A stretch of 64,000 nt of DNA, taken from positions 1 through 64,000 of the forward strand of contig CAZKVQ010000010.1 of assembly GCA_964556255.1 (NCBI GenBank). Reading direction: 5' to 3'. Shown here in pieces: positions 1 through 9,075 of the stretch (positions within the stretch are counted from its first letter, which is position 1; each line of letters begins with the position of its first letter). The notes beneath the pieces were generated by a model that was not told the DNA's origin, made no database searches, and saw nothing but the letters and a program-made list of their open reading frames with translations. The DNA is from JACJWR01 sp964556255 (GTDB lineage: Bacteria > Actinomycetota > Actinomycetes > S36-B12 > UBA10799). Both the position numbers and the translations under genes were made by a program.

Positions 1-74
1 CGGAGATTGCCGCCCAGGCGCTCGATATGCTCAATGTCGATGCCCAGGGCTTCGCGCCCTCACATCGACCCTGA
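1..74 (+). CDS. C-terminal tail of an unidentified gene (partial)
   Basis: Reading in frame 3 gives the last 23 residues of a protein ending in GFAPSHRP and a TGA at 72-74. The gene enters from outside the window. It is followed eight bases later by a strong hairpin, which supports a true gene end. The remnant is too short to assign a family. Confidence 0.55.
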   Translation, partial: EIAAQALDMLNVDAQGFAPSHRP

Positions 75-81
75 GCATGAC

Positions 82-117
82 GATGCCCCCTCCATTCTTG
101 GCTATGGAGGGGGCATC
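82..117 (+). terminator. Intrinsic-type terminator hairpin
   Basis: A perfect 14-bp inverted repeat (82-95 against 104-117) with an 8-base loop starts eight bases after the stop codon of the truncated upstream gene. There is no long T tract, as is usual in high-GC actinobacteria. It is symmetrical and could also stop transcription coming from the right. Confidence 0.75.
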
Positions 118-541
118 ATTGTCTGATCAGTTAGGACGTCTATCCTCACATCGGCCACGGATGCGATGCATGAGGATTCGGGGTCCGCATCAGGATGTGT
201 TCGGCAAACCTTATTTCGCGATCTCCCTTGTTCGGTCCTTGTTATCCACTTGCGTCTTCGCGTAGGTCCGATCCACGTCTTTTCTTTCGCGAACTCCTGT
301 TCGCCTGTGGACTTCTCTTCGCTAGTTGCTGCGGATTTTTCTGTCCGCTGGTGCCGCGGAACTATTCTGTTCAGACTCCTCAAGTGTGCCGCCCGCACCC
401 GACGAAGGGCAAGTCCGCGGGCCCGCGCCAGCCCAACTGTGGACATGTGGGTACGTGCAATCAGCCGTTCGGACCATGGCCGACCGAGGCTTTGAGCACC
501 GCACGTCGTAGGCCGGCGAACGAATCCCCGGCACAATCTCG
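118..541. other. 424-base stretch without a recognised gene
   Basis: No open frame here has convincing protein character or a ribosome-binding site, and part of it (190-370) looks more T-rich than its surroundings. It holds three matches to the DnaA-box pattern: TTATCCACT at 242-250, and TGTGGACTT and TGTGGACAT at 306-314 and 438-446 on the other strand. I looked for RNase P RNA core motifs on both strands and found none. Confidence 0.4.
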
Positions 542-1201
542 CTACGGAGTCGTCGACCGGGCGGACAGGAAGTCCAAACAGCCGCCCCCGTCGGGCCACA
601 GCCGCACCACGGCAACGCACGCCGGTGGCGGACTGATCCTCGACACCTTTGCCAGCGGGAGCTCGAGAGCGTTGGCGATGACGAGGCGTACGGTCGTCGC
701 GTGACCGACGAGTAGCCAATCCCGCTGCACACCCCGGGTCATCTCAGCGACCACCGGAGCCAACGCGTTGGCCGCCTGCGCCAGCGATGTACCCCCGGGC
801 GGGGCCACCTCGGGGTCAGTAAGCCAACTCGCCCACAGGTGCGGATCCATGGCACGCGCCTGAGCAGATGAGAGGCCTTCCCATCGTCCGAAGTCGACCT
901 CGGAGATGCCGGGCTCGATGCTCGGTTCGCCGCAGCCATTGGCCCACGACAGTCCGCAACCGAGCAGCACCGCTGCTGTCTGCTGACACCGTCGGGCTGG
1001 GGAGGTCAGCACCCTGGGAGTTGGCCAGCGATCCAAGTCGAGCGCTGCCCCCGCCACCTGCGCAGCGGCATCTACCGCGAGGCCTGGGTCGGCGGCACCT
1101 GCCCCCGATCCGCAGTACCGCTGACCAGTGTGCGCAGTCGACGCGTGTCTCACCACTCGGATGGTGACGGCCTGCTCCGCCAGGGATCCCGTCGGCCTCA
1201 C
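542..1201 (-). CDS. Histidine phosphatase family protein (phosphoglycerate mutase-like / CobC-like)
   Basis: A 219-aa member of the histidine phosphatase superfamily, which removes phosphate through a phosphohistidine intermediate. The phosphate-pocket motif is RHAST (His19), a variant of RHGE/T; an acidic residue follows near 101 (EVDFGRWEG) and the second catalytic His167 lies in LVGHAT. The GTG start overlaps the RNase HI stop by four bases, so the two are translationally coupled. In mycobacteria (Rv2228c) and streptomycetes the equivalent domains form one bifunctional RNase H / phosphatase, with alpha-ribazole phosphatase activity suggested. Here they are two genes. The substrate cannot be read from the sequence. 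Confidence 0.85.
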   Translation of the reverse strand: MRPTGSLAEQAVTIRVVRHASTAHTGQRYCGSGAGAADPGLAVDAAAQVAGAALDLDRWPTPRVLTSPARRCQQTAAVLLGCGLSWANGCGEPSIEPGISEVDFGRWEGLSSAQARAMDPHLWASWLTDPEVAPPGGTSLAQAANALAPVVAEMTRGVQRDWLLVGHATTVRLVIANALELPLAKVSRISPPPACVAVVRLWPDGGGCLDFLSARSTTP

Positions 1202-1650
1202 GGTGCCCGGTCGATGACCGCGTCACGGCCGGCGGCGCAGGCGTCCAGCGACTCGTTGACCAAGGAGTCGGCGCGTTTGTTGGCCTCCCTGGGAACCCAG
1301 GTGTATCGGACCAGCGAGGGCGGGTACGCGTCGCGCGCGGCCATCGCGAGCGCACGCATGTCCGGGTGCTTGATCCGCCAATTCCCTGACATCTGCTCGA
1401 CGACCAGCTTGGAGTCCAACCGAGCCTCCACATTTGGGCGATCGTCACCGTCCCCCTCGGTGTTGGCTGCGATCCAACGCAATCCGGCGAGCAGACCCCG
1501 GTACTCGGCGACGTTGTTGGTGGCGACGCCGATGGCCTCCGCCAGCTCCCGCACCGGTTCACCGTCCTTCAGAACCACAGTCCCGTAGGCCGCTTCTCCG
1601 GGGTTACCCCTCGATCCGCCATCCGCCTCGATGACGTAGCTACCACTCAC
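1198..1650 (-). CDS. rnhA: Ribonuclease HI
   Basis: A 150-aa type 1 RNase H, which cuts the RNA strand of RNA-DNA hybrids. The four acidic catalytic residues are present: Asp10 (EADGGSRGNPG), Glu49 (NVAEYRGL), Asp79 (RLDSKLVVEQ) and Asp128 (NKRADSLVN). There is no N-terminal hybrid-binding domain. The GTG start at 1650 overlaps the preceding stop, and its own stop overlaps the phosphatase start, both as GTGA. It is third in a four-gene minus-strand operon. Confidence 0.93.
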   Translation of the reverse strand: MSGSYVIEADGGSRGNPGEAAYGTVVLKDGEPVRELAEAIGVATNNVAEYRGLLAGLRWIAANTEGDGDDRPNVEARLDSKLVVEQMSGNWRIKHPDMRALAMAARDAYPPSLVRYTWVPREANKRADSLVNESLDACAAGRDAVIDRAP

Positions 1651-2390
1651 AGCCCTGACTCATCGGTGCGGATCAGAATGCTGCGGCACTCGGGGCAGCG
1701 GACCACCTCGTCGGGGGCAGCCGCCGCGATCTCGTCGAGGTCGCCCGGGGGCAACTGCAACCGACAGGCTTCGCACCGGGCCTGCTTCACAAGGGCGGCC
1801 GCGATGCCGCCGCGGTCATCGCGAATCTTGACGTACAGGGCGAGCAACTCCGCAGGGATTCCCGCAACTGCCTCCGCCCGGCGCGCCTGCAGATCAGTCA
1901 GGTCCGCGTCCAATTCAGCGAGCCCGGCATCGCGGGCAGCCACCGCCTCGGCCAGATCACCGGCAACCCGTTCGGACTGCTCCACCAACTGGGCATGCTC
2001 AGCCTCAGCCACCTCAACGGCCTCCATGACCTCGAGTTCGGCATCCTCGAGGTCGGACTGGCGCTTGGCCAGTGAGGCGACCTCGTGTTCAAGGTCAGCG
2101 AGTTGCTTCGGGGACGTGACGGATCCTGATGCCAGCAGCGTCGAGTCCCGCTCGGCACGGGCACGGACCTGCTCCACATCCGATTCGGCCTTTCGTAACT
2201 CGCGAGAAAGGTCCGAGGCCCGGGTAGCCGCTGCGACGGTATGGTCGCGCAGCGCCGCCTGCCTGGCCGCCAACTCGTTCGCCGTGACAATCGCCGGCAG
2301 TTCGCTTGCCCGGTGTCGGTTCTGGTCGATTTCGATGTCGAGTTGTTGCACATCGAGCAGCCTCAGCTGCACGAAGGGGTCAGCTCTCAC
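1647..2390 (-). CDS. Coiled-coil protein with C4-type zinc ribbon (zf-RING_7 family)
   Basis: A 247-aa protein built of a long, Ala/Glu/Arg-rich coiled coil (roughly residues 15-175) and a C-terminal zinc ribbon with cysteine pairs at 206/209 (CEAC) and 232/235 (CPEC). This is the actinobacterial family represented by Rv2229c, always found beside the Nif3-like gene and RNase H. A nucleic-acid role is often supposed but not shown. The GTG start overlaps the Nif3-like stop by four bases. Confidence 0.85.
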   Translation of the reverse strand: MRADPFVQLRLLDVQQLDIEIDQNRHRASELPAIVTANELAARQAALRDHTVAAATRASDLSRELRKAESDVEQVRARAERDSTLLASGSVTSPKQLADLEHEVASLAKRQSDLEDAELEVMEAVEVAEAEHAQLVEQSERVAGDLAEAVAARDAGLAELDADLTDLQARRAEAVAGIPAELLALYVKIRDDRGGIAAALVKQARCEACRLQLPPGDLDEIAAAAPDEVVRCPECRSILIRTDESGL

Positions 2391-3562
2391 GAATCACTCC
2401 CTGCATGCGCGGTCCATGGATCGGTGACGATGCTCGACACCCGGACCTCAACGCTATCCGGGTGCGGAAGTACGGACGGCAGCAGTGCGGCGGCCTGAGG
2501 GCACCAGGGCCATTCACTGGCCCAGTGACCGACGTCCACAAGCGCCGGTCGGTCCGGACCGAGGGCCTCCTGAGCACGGTGATGCCGAAGATCAGCGGTG
2601 ACGAACGCATCGGCTCCTGCCGCCGCCGCGGCATCCAGCAGTGAATCACCGGCACCGCCGCAGACAGCCACCGTACGCACCTGCCGCGATGCGTCTCCGG
2701 CGACTCTGACGCCACCGGGCGTGGCGGGCAACGACCGGTGCACGACCTCGACGAAACCGGCAAGCGTCATCGCCTCCGGCAATCGCCCGATTCGACCGAG
2801 CCCGGTTCCCACCGGTGCCGCCACGGCAGGAAACACGAAGTAGGCGGGCTGCTCATAAGGATGGACGCCAACGACCGCGGACAGCACGGATCGTCGTTTC
2901 GAGGCCGGCACGGCCATTTCGATTCGGACCTCTTCTGCGGTCGCCCGCTGCCCCGGCTCTCCCACGTGCGGGTCCCCTCCGATCGGGACCTGGAAGGTGC
3001 CCGCGCCGGTCGAAGAAAAGACGCAACGGCGGTAGTCGCCGACATCCCCGGCCCCGGCCGATGCGGCGGCATCCACCACCGCTTCCGCGTTGGCCGCCGG
3101 CACGTACACCACCAGGGCCTCCACCGGATCATTCTCGGACGAGTCGACCAGCGGCGTCGTCTCGGTGATCCCGAGGGCGGCGGCGAGGGCGTCAGAGACC
3201 CCTGGCCGGGAGGCATCGGCGTTGGTGTGGGCGGTCAACAGTGCACAGCGACCCTCGACGAGCTTGGTGAGCAGCGCGCCTTTGGGCTCGTCCGCCGCCA
3301 CCGAGTGCACTCCCCGCAGCAACAGCGGGTGGTGCACCAGGAGCAGATCCGCCTCCCACTCCAAGGCTTCCTCCACCACGGCCGCGACCGGGTCGACGGC
3401 GACCAGAATGCGACGCACATTGCGATCCGGCACACCGCACACGAGTCCGACGGCGTCCCACGCCTCGGCCAGGGCCGGCGGGTACAACGAGGCCACCGCC
3501 GAGACCACCTGCGAGAGGCTGGGCGCGACGGGATTCGCGATGCCTGGTTCAGATCGGGCCAT
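2387..3562 (-). CDS. Nif3-like dinuclear metal centre protein (YbgI/YqfO type)
   Basis: A 391-aa Nif3/GTP-cyclohydrolase-I-type-2 family protein. Metal-binding motifs are clear: LLVHHPLLL with His77-His78, AHTNAD with His112, and a C-terminal VGHWASEWP. The length fits the longer Gram-positive form, which carries an inserted PII-like domain between the two halves. The family forms toroidal hexamers with a di-metal site; its reaction is unsettled. It starts at ATG 3562 and is the first gene of the operon running to 542. Confidence 0.88.
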   Translation of the reverse strand: MARSEPGIANPVAPSLSQVVSAVASLYPPALAEAWDAVGLVCGVPDRNVRRILVAVDPVAAVVEEALEWEADLLLVHHPLLLRGVHSVAADEPKGALLTKLVEGRCALLTAHTNADASRPGVSDALAAALGITETTPLVDSSENDPVEALVVYVPAANAEAVVDAAASAGAGDVGDYRRCVFSSTGAGTFQVPIGGDPHVGEPGQRATAEEVRIEMAVPASKRRSVLSAVVGVHPYEQPAYFVFPAVAAPVGTGLGRIGRLPEAMTLAGFVEVVHRSLPATPGGVRVAGDASRQVRTVAVCGGAGDSLLDAAAAAGADAFVTADLRHHRAQEALGPDRPALVDVGHWASEWPWCPQAAALLPSVLPHPDSVEVRVSSIVTDPWTAHAGSDS

Positions 3563-3683
3563 GGTTCAACCTATCCGTCTCCCCCGTGCTCGCCGGTGAC
3601 CCGGTTCGCCGTCCGTGTCGCCGGGCGGTCACCCAGACCCATGTCGCCCGGTCCTACCCCCGAACGCGTACCCTGACGATGCT

Positions 3684-3756
3684 GGGCCCGTAGCGCAGTT
3701 GGTAGCGCGCCCCGTTTACACCGGGAAGGTCGTCGGTTCGAGTCCGGCCGGGCCCA
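3684..3756 (+). tRNA. tRNA-Val (anticodon TAC)
   Basis: The sequence folds as a 73-nt cloverleaf: acceptor GGGCCCG with CGGGCCC, D arm GCGC/GCGC, anticodon loop TTTACAC and T arm GTCGG-TTCGAGT-CCGGC, discriminator A. The TAC anticodon reads valine codons. The CC of the CCA tail appears to be encoded (3757-3758). The outermost anticodon-stem pair is C-A. Confidence 0.93.
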
Positions 3757-3846
3757 CCCGCGCCGCTCTGAACGCCATCGGGTGGAACGCTGGCACGACG
3801 TCCTGCTCGCCCTCGTCGGCCGATGGGCGTAGCGTCGCGCCCAAGA

Positions 3847-3879
3847 GGTACCGAGCCCCAAAGGTCTGGGAGCGGTACC
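3847..3879 (+). other. Inverted repeat between tRNA-Val and the next gene
   Basis: GGTACCG at 3847-3853 pairs perfectly with CGGTACC at 3873-3879; after an AG/AG internal mismatch, CCC (3856-3858) pairs with GGG (3868-3870). It could be the tRNA transcript's terminator or a 5'-leader hairpin or operator for the gene starting at 3919. Nothing in the sequence decides between these. Confidence 0.4.
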
Positions 3880-3918
3880 CACTCGCGCGTCATGGGTGTC
3901 GTCGACTCGGAGGTGGAA

Positions 3919-4863
3919 ATGGCGTCAGTTCCGCCGGGCATCCTCACGCCCACAGCCGGCTCCCGGGGTTTGGCCGGCGAGGACCCGAACGACCTGGGCG
4001 AGGCGACCCTCACTGCGTGGGATCTGCTCATCACCAGCACCGCCGAGTTGGATCCCCAGGCGCCGACCAGGGTATCGGGGGCGAATGTTCGCAACGAGTT
4101 GATACCGCTCGGCTCCTGGCCGGACAGCCGCAAGCTGGGCGACATCTTGGCGGACGCTCGTTCGGGGCGCAGCTGGAGCCCGGCCGATGATGCGGCACGC
4201 AAACGCCTGCTCGTCACGCATGACACTGCAAGCGCCCACGAACTGACCGTGGCCCTGCAGCGCGGAAGGGACGCCCTGGCAGATTGGCTCGCCGGTGATC
4301 CGCAATGGCCGGTGGCTGAATGGGGGCTGAGGACAGTGTGCTCACCCGTTGGTCCGCTGCCGGTGCTGACCCTGCTGCATGGTGTCTCCTACGAGATGGC
4401 CAAGACCGCCCTCGACCTCCAGCCGGCAGGGTGCCAACCCCCACCGGGACTGCTCAAGATCGGGCTGACCGCACTCATGGATCTGCTGGGAGCCTTCACG
4501 GCCCGCGCCGGAGTCGCAGGATCCTTGATCGCCATCGGAACCGACTTCAACGTCGGAACCGGCGCCCTTGACGGTGACTGGGTGACCAAGGTTCTGACCG
4601 ACGACCAGGTGCACGGTCATGGTCCTACGGTCTCGGCGTCGACCGACGTTCTGCTCGATGTCACCGCGGGGAGGGCGGCGGTGCCACCGCTCTACACCAA
4701 AGGCGAACTGCGGGTCACCGACCTCGCCGGACTCGCCCGACTCCTGCCCGTTCTCGAACACGTCCCGGGGGTGCCCGCGGCCGCCAGCCTGGGCAGGACC
4801 GGCAGGATGCTCGTTTCCGCCTCGGATCTCCTGTCGAAACTGCCGCGCTGGGGCAGGAACTAG
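3919..4863 (+). CDS. Unrecognised protein, possibly DinB/mycothiol-isomerase-like
   Basis: The start is taken at ATG 3919 because GGAGGTGG lies three to ten bases before it; an upstream in-frame ATG at 3893 lacks such a site. The product has 314 residues and no signal peptide or membrane span. The central part (about 150-220) looks helical with a TLLHGVSYEM segment, and the C-terminal third ends in an Arg/Leu-rich stretch loosely like the C-terminal domain of mycothiol-dependent maleylpyruvate isomerases. I could not match it confidently to a family; the isomerase-like reading is a guess. It stands alone between tRNA-Val and the DUF3052 gene. Confidence 0.7.
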   Translation: MASVPPGILTPTAGSRGLAGEDPNDLGEATLTAWDLLITSTAELDPQAPTRVSGANVRNELIPLGSWPDSRKLGDILADARSGRSWSPADDAARKRLLVTHDTASAHELTVALQRGRDALADWLAGDPQWPVAEWGLRTVCSPVGPLPVLTLLHGVSYEMAKTALDLQPAGCQPPPGLLKIGLTALMDLLGAFTARAGVAGSLIAIGTDFNVGTGALDGDWVTKVLTDDQVHGHGPTVSASTDVLLDVTAGRAAVPPLYTKGELRVTDLAGLARLLPVLEHVPGVPAAASLGRTGRMLVSASDLLSKLPRWGRN

Positions 4864-4963
4864 GCAAAGAATGGGTACTGCTGTTGCGTGGGACGCCCAA
4901 TGTCTAGTGGACTAGCGTGGTCGACTGCGAAGGATGTCGGCTGAGGCAGGAAATGGAGGAACG

Positions 4964-5371
4964 GTGACGACGACCTCTGGTCCGTCGAGTGCGCTTGGCG
5001 TACAAGCAGGTCAGGCCGTCCAAGAAGTCGGCTGGGACGAGGACAGCGACGAGGAATTGCGCAGCGGCCTAGAGGCCGCCTGCGGCTCCGAACTACTCGA
5101 CGAGGACGCCGACGAGGTAGTCGACGTCGTCCTGCTGTGGTGGCGCGAGGACGACGGCGACCTGGTCGACGCCTTGATGGACGCCATCGGCCCGTTGGCG
5201 GAGAGCGGCACGGTCTGGCTGCTGACACCGAAAGCCGGACGGGACGGACACGTCGAGGCCGCGGACATCTCGGAGGCGGCGCCGATTGCCGGCCTGCAAC
5301 AAACCAGCACGATCAGCGCAGCCCGGGACTGGCAAGGCACCCGCCTTGTCGCACCCCGGGCTCGGAGATAG
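4964..5371 (+). CDS. DUF3052 family protein
   Basis: A 135-aa acidic protein of the actinobacterial DUF3052 family, typically encoded next to aceE (Rv2239c-type context). GTG 4964 was chosen because GGAGGA lies just upstream. The conserved core runs from the Trp-Asp-Glu-rich stretch near 25 through the VLLWWREDDGD segment and the LTPKAGRDG motif. Function is unknown. It ends 11 bases before the acyltransferase gene and probably shares its transcript. Confidence 0.85.
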   Translation: MTTTSGPSSALGVQAGQAVQEVGWDEDSDEELRSGLEAACGSELLDEDADEVVDVVLLWWREDDGDLVDALMDAIGPLAESGTVWLLTPKAGRDGHVEAADISEAAPIAGLQQTSTISAARDWQGTRLVAPRARR

Positions 5372-5382
5372 GGGAAACGCAC

Positions 5383-6246
5383 ATGCCCGAAGAGATGATG
5401 AGTACCCGCCGTCGCATGACGATCGCCACCTGGCGGGCACCCCACGAAGGGATCATCCACGGTGCCCTCACGTTGGACGCGACGAAGGTCCTCGACTACA
5501 TCGACCGGGCGCGCGAGGCGACCGGCGAGCGAGTCACCATCACCTCCTTCATCGGAGCGTGCGTCGGACGAGGATTGGCGCTCGAGCCCACCCTCAATGG
5601 CTACATCGCGTTCGGCAAGTACTACCACTACGACGACGTGAGCCTGTCCTTCCTCGTCCAGGTAGACGGCGGCAAGCAACTGGCACAAGTGAGGGTGAAG
5701 GACATCGACAAGATGACCCCTGCCCAGGTCGCCGCCGAGCTGCAGGCGGGGGCCGGACACATCCGGACCGGCGAGGACGAAAACTTCAAGAAGAGCGCCG
5801 ACGTCGCCTCCAAGTTGCCCACCTGGGCTCTGCGGCGGGTGTTCTCACTCGCGGGCTTCGTCACCACCTCCCTTGGTAAGCCGATGGCCGGCCAGCCGCC
5901 GTATCCGTTCGGCGCCGCCATCATCACCAGCGTTGGGATGTTGGGCGTCGACGAGGCCTACGTGCCCCCCACACCATTCGCCAGGGTGCCGCTGTACGTG
6001 GCAGTCGGCGCAATTCGGGACATGGTTTTCGCGGTGGATGGCAAACCGGAGGTACGCAAAGGCCTGACCATCACCGCGACCCTGGATCATCGCTTCGTGG
6101 ATGGTTTCCAGGCGGCAACGGTCGCTCGTGCCTTCCGCCAGTACTTCGAGGATCCTGACTCGCTGGGAGCACTCGCACCGGCCAAGGAACCCAAGGCGAA
6201 GAAGCCGGCGTCCAAGACCACCCAGAAGGCGCGCGCAGCTTCCTGA
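5383..6246 (+). CDS. Stand-alone 2-oxoacid dehydrogenase E2 acyltransferase domain
   Basis: A 287-aa protein consisting only of the catalytic (CAT-like) domain of lipoate acyltransferases. The active-site motif DHRFVDG is intact (His236, Asp240) and the FGAAIITSVG segment is typical of the domain core. There is no lipoyl domain and no peripheral-subunit-binding domain, both of which normal E2 proteins carry N-terminally. The last 25 residues are a Lys/Ala-rich tail. It lies between DUF3052 and aceE on the same strand, pointing to a link with pyruvate dehydrogenase, but without a lipoyl arm it cannot do the full E2 job alone. Confidence 0.85.
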   Translation: MPEEMMSTRRRMTIATWRAPHEGIIHGALTLDATKVLDYIDRAREATGERVTITSFIGACVGRGLALEPTLNGYIAFGKYYHYDDVSLSFLVQVDGGKQLAQVRVKDIDKMTPAQVAAELQAGAGHIRTGEDENFKKSADVASKLPTWALRRVFSLAGFVTTSLGKPMAGQPPYPFGAAIITSVGMLGVDEAYVPPTPFARVPLYVAVGAIRDMVFAVDGKPEVRKGLTITATLDHRFVDGFQAATVARAFRQYFEDPDSLGALAPAKEPKAKKPASKTTQKARAAS

Positions 6247-6343
6247 GGGCAGCAGGGCCGACATCCTCAGCCCACCGAACCACCGAGGGATCCGGTGCGG
6301 ATCTTTCGGGCACGACCCGCACCGTCTAAGGAGGATGGCTGAA

Positions 6344-9073
6344 GTGAGCGACGACACCTCGCATCGGGACCCGGTCGGACTGCCGCATCAGTACGTCGAC
6401 GTGGACCCCGGCGAACGCGCCGAGTGGGTCGAGTCCTTCGACGCCGTCGTCAAGCGGCTCGGCCCCGCCCGGGCCCGCTTCCTCATGCTGGAACTCCAGC
6501 GCCGCGCCGCCGAGTTGGACATCGGCGTCCCCGACGTGCGTCAAACCGACTACATCAACACCATCCACCCGGACGACGAGCCAGAGTTCCCGGGCGACGA
6601 GACCATCGAGAAGCGCATCCGTCGCTACGTGCGTTGGAACGCCGCCATCATGGTGCATCGGGCCCAGCGACCCGGGATCGGCGTCGGCGGCCACATCTCG
6701 TCCTACGCATCCTCGGCGTCGCTCTACGAAGTCGGCTTCAACCACTTCTTCAAGGGTCCACAGGCGGCCGGCGGCGGCGATCAGGTGTTCTTCCAGGGGC
6801 ATGCCTCGCCGGGGATCTATGCGCGCGCGTTCGTGGAAGGCCGACTGTCGGCCAACCAGCTCGACGGGTTCCGGCAGGAACTGTCACACCCCGGCGGTGG
6901 CTTACCCTCCTACCCGCATCCACGCCTGATGCCCGATTTCTGGCAGTTCCCCACCGTCTCCATGGGCCTCGGGCCGATCGACGCCATCTACCAGGCGAGG
7001 TTCAACCGCTATCTACATGACCGCGGCATCAAGGACACCTCGCAGCAGCATGTCTGGGCCTTCCTGGGCGATGGCGAGTGCGACGAGCCCGAGACCCTCG
7101 GGAAGATCTCCTTCGCGGCCCGAGAGGGTCTCGACAACCTGACCTTCGTGATCAACTGCAACCTGCAGCGCCTGGACGGCCCCGTCAGCGGCAACGGAAA
7201 GATCATCCAGGAGCTCGAATCCGTCTTTCGGGGCGCGGGGTGGAACGTCATCAAGGTGGTGTGGGGACGCAGCTGGGATCCCTTGCTCAACCGCGACGAC
7301 GACGGTGCCCTCGTGCAACTGATGAACAACACGCTCGACGGGGACTACCAGACGTTCAAAGCCGAAGATGGCGCCTTCATCCGGGAGAACTTCTTCGGTC
7401 GGGACCCCCGCACCGCGGCGATGGTGGCCGACTGGTCCGACGAGGAGATCTGGCGTCTTTCCCGCGGCGGCCACGACTACCGAAAGCTCTACGCCGCGTA
7501 TCTCGCCGCCATGAACCATCAGGGACGCCCGACCGTCATCCTCGCCAAGACGATCAAGGGGTGGACGCTGGGATCGCACTTCGAAGGGCGCAACTCCACC
7601 CACCAGATGAAGAAGCTGACGCTGGAGGATCTGAAGGATTTCCGAGACCGGCTGCAGATGGAGATTCCCGACTCCGAGCTCGACCCCTACTTGCCGCCGT
7701 ACTACAGCCCAGGTGAGGGCAGCGAGGTTCACGAGTATCTGCAATCGGTGCGGAACGACCTAGGCGGTTTCGTCCCGACGCGCCGCACCGTCTCCCGACC
7801 ACTTGAGCTGCCGGGTGACGCCCCGTACGAGGTGATGACGCACGGATCTGGCAAGCAGGAGGTCGCCACGACCATGGCCTTCGTCAGGCTGCTGAAGGAA
7901 CTGCTGAAGGACCCGGCGTTGGGTCCGCGGTTCGTGCCGATCATCCCCGATGAGGCCCGCACCTTCGGGATGGACGCCATGTTCCCGGTGCAGAAGATCT
8001 ACAACCCTGCCGGACAGAAGTACCAAGCCGTCGATCGCGACATGTTCCTGTCGTACAAGGAGAGCACCACCGGGCAGATCCTGCACGAGGGGATCGACGA
8101 GGCGGGCTCGCTGTCGTCCTTCCTGGCAGCCGGTTCGTCGTACTCCACCCACGATGAGCCCATGATTCCGATCTACGTGTTCTACTCGATGTTCGGATTC
8201 CAGCGCACCGGTGATCAGTTCTGGGTCGCAATGGACCAGAAGGTTCGCGGCTTCGCCCTTGGCGCGACTGCCGGTCGGACCACCCTCAACGGTGAGGGCC
8301 TGCAGCATCAGGACGGCCAATCCCTGTTGTACGCCGCGGCCAACCCGACCTGTATCGCCTACGACCCGGCCTACGCCTACGAACTGACCCACATCGTGCG
8401 GGATGGCCTGCGGCGGATGTACGGGCCGGACTCCGAGGACGTCTTCTACTACCTCACCCTCTACAACGAGCCCTATGTCCAGCCGGCGCAACCCGCCGAC
8501 GTGGACGTGGAGGGCATCCTGCGGGGGATGCACCTCATCGCTCCGGCTGTGAGTCCAGCCGGTCCGGTGCCGCAACTCCTCGCCTCAGGTGTCGGTGTGC
8601 CGTGGGCCCTGAAGGCCCAGCAATTGCTCCGTGATGACTGGTCGGTGTCCGCAGATGTCTGGTCGGTCACATCGTGGAACGAGCTTCGACGAGACGGGCT
8701 CGAAGTTGATCGTTTCAACCTCACCAACCCAGACCAACCGCGACGTACTGCCTACGTGACCCAGCGCCTGGCGGACCGCCAAGGGCCGGTGATCGGCGTC
8801 TCCGACTACATGCGCGCGGTTCAGGACCTCATCCGGGAATGGGTTCCGGCCAGCTACTACACCCTGGGTACCGACGGCTGGGGCCTGTCGGACACCCGGG
8901 GAGCACTACGGCGTCACTTCCTGGTCGACGCCGAGTCCATCACGGTGCAGACCTTGCGCGCTCTCGCCGATGCCGGGCAGTACGATCCGGCCGCGGTCTC
9001 AGCGGCAATTCAGCGCTATCGGCTGTGGGACCCGGCGGCCGCAGATTCCGGCAACACCGAAGGCGGCGGCTGA
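6344..9073 (+). CDS. aceE: Pyruvate dehydrogenase E1 component, homodimeric type
   Basis: A 909-aa thiamine-diphosphate enzyme that decarboxylates pyruvate and passes the acetyl group to lipoyl-E2. The ThDP motif is seen as GDGECDE near residue 242 and INCNLQRLDG near 270. Length and the VDVDPGERAEW N-terminus match actinobacterial AceE. GTG 6344 is chosen because AAGGAGG (6328-6334) is nine bases before it; the in-frame ATG at 6335 directly abuts that site. No lipoyl-bearing E2 or E3 gene is in the window. Confidence 0.95.
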   Translation: MSDDTSHRDPVGLPHQYVDVDPGERAEWVESFDAVVKRLGPARARFLMLELQRRAAELDIGVPDVRQTDYINTIHPDDEPEFPGDETIEKRIRRYVRWNAAIMVHRAQRPGIGVGGHISSYASSASLYEVGFNHFFKGPQAAGGGDQVFFQGHASPGIYARAFVEGRLSANQLDGFRQELSHPGGGLPSYPHPRLMPDFWQFPTVSMGLGPIDAIYQARFNRYLHDRGIKDTSQQHVWAFLGDGECDEPETLGKISFAAREGLDNLTFVINCNLQRLDGPVSGNGKIIQELESVFRGAGWNVIKVVWGRSWDPLLNRDDDGALVQLMNNTLDGDYQTFKAEDGAFIRENFFGRDPRTAAMVADWSDEEIWRLSRGGHDYRKLYAAYLAAMNHQGRPTVILAKTIKGWTLGSHFEGRNSTHQMKKLTLEDLKDFRDRLQMEIPDSELDPYLPPYYSPGEGSEVHEYLQSVRNDLGGFVPTRRTVSRPLELPGDAPYEVMTHGSGKQEVATTMAFVRLLKELLKDPALGPRFVPIIPDEARTFGMDAMFPVQKIYNPAGQKYQAVDRDMFLSYKESTTGQILHEGIDEAGSLSSFLAAGSSYSTHDEPMIPIYVFYSMFGFQRTGDQFWVAMDQKVRGFALGATAGRTTLNGEGLQHQDGQSLLYAAANPTCIAYDPAYAYELTHIVRDGLRRMYGPDSEDVFYYLTLYNEPYVQPAQPADVDVEGILRGMHLIAPAVSPAGPVPQLLASGVGVPWALKAQQLLRDDWSVSADVWSVTSWNELRRDGLEVDRFNLTNPDQPRRTAYVTQRLADRQGPVIGVSDYMRAVQDLIREWVPASYYTLGTDGWGLSDTRGALRRHFLVDAESITVQTLRALADAGQYDPAAVSAAIQRYRLWDPAAADSGNTEGGG

Positions 9074-9075
9074 AC

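Noticed and set aside
118..541. RNase P RNA (rnpB)
   Set aside because: The neighbourhood made it worth a look, but neither strand shows the conserved GAAAGTCC or the P4/CR-V type core sequences.
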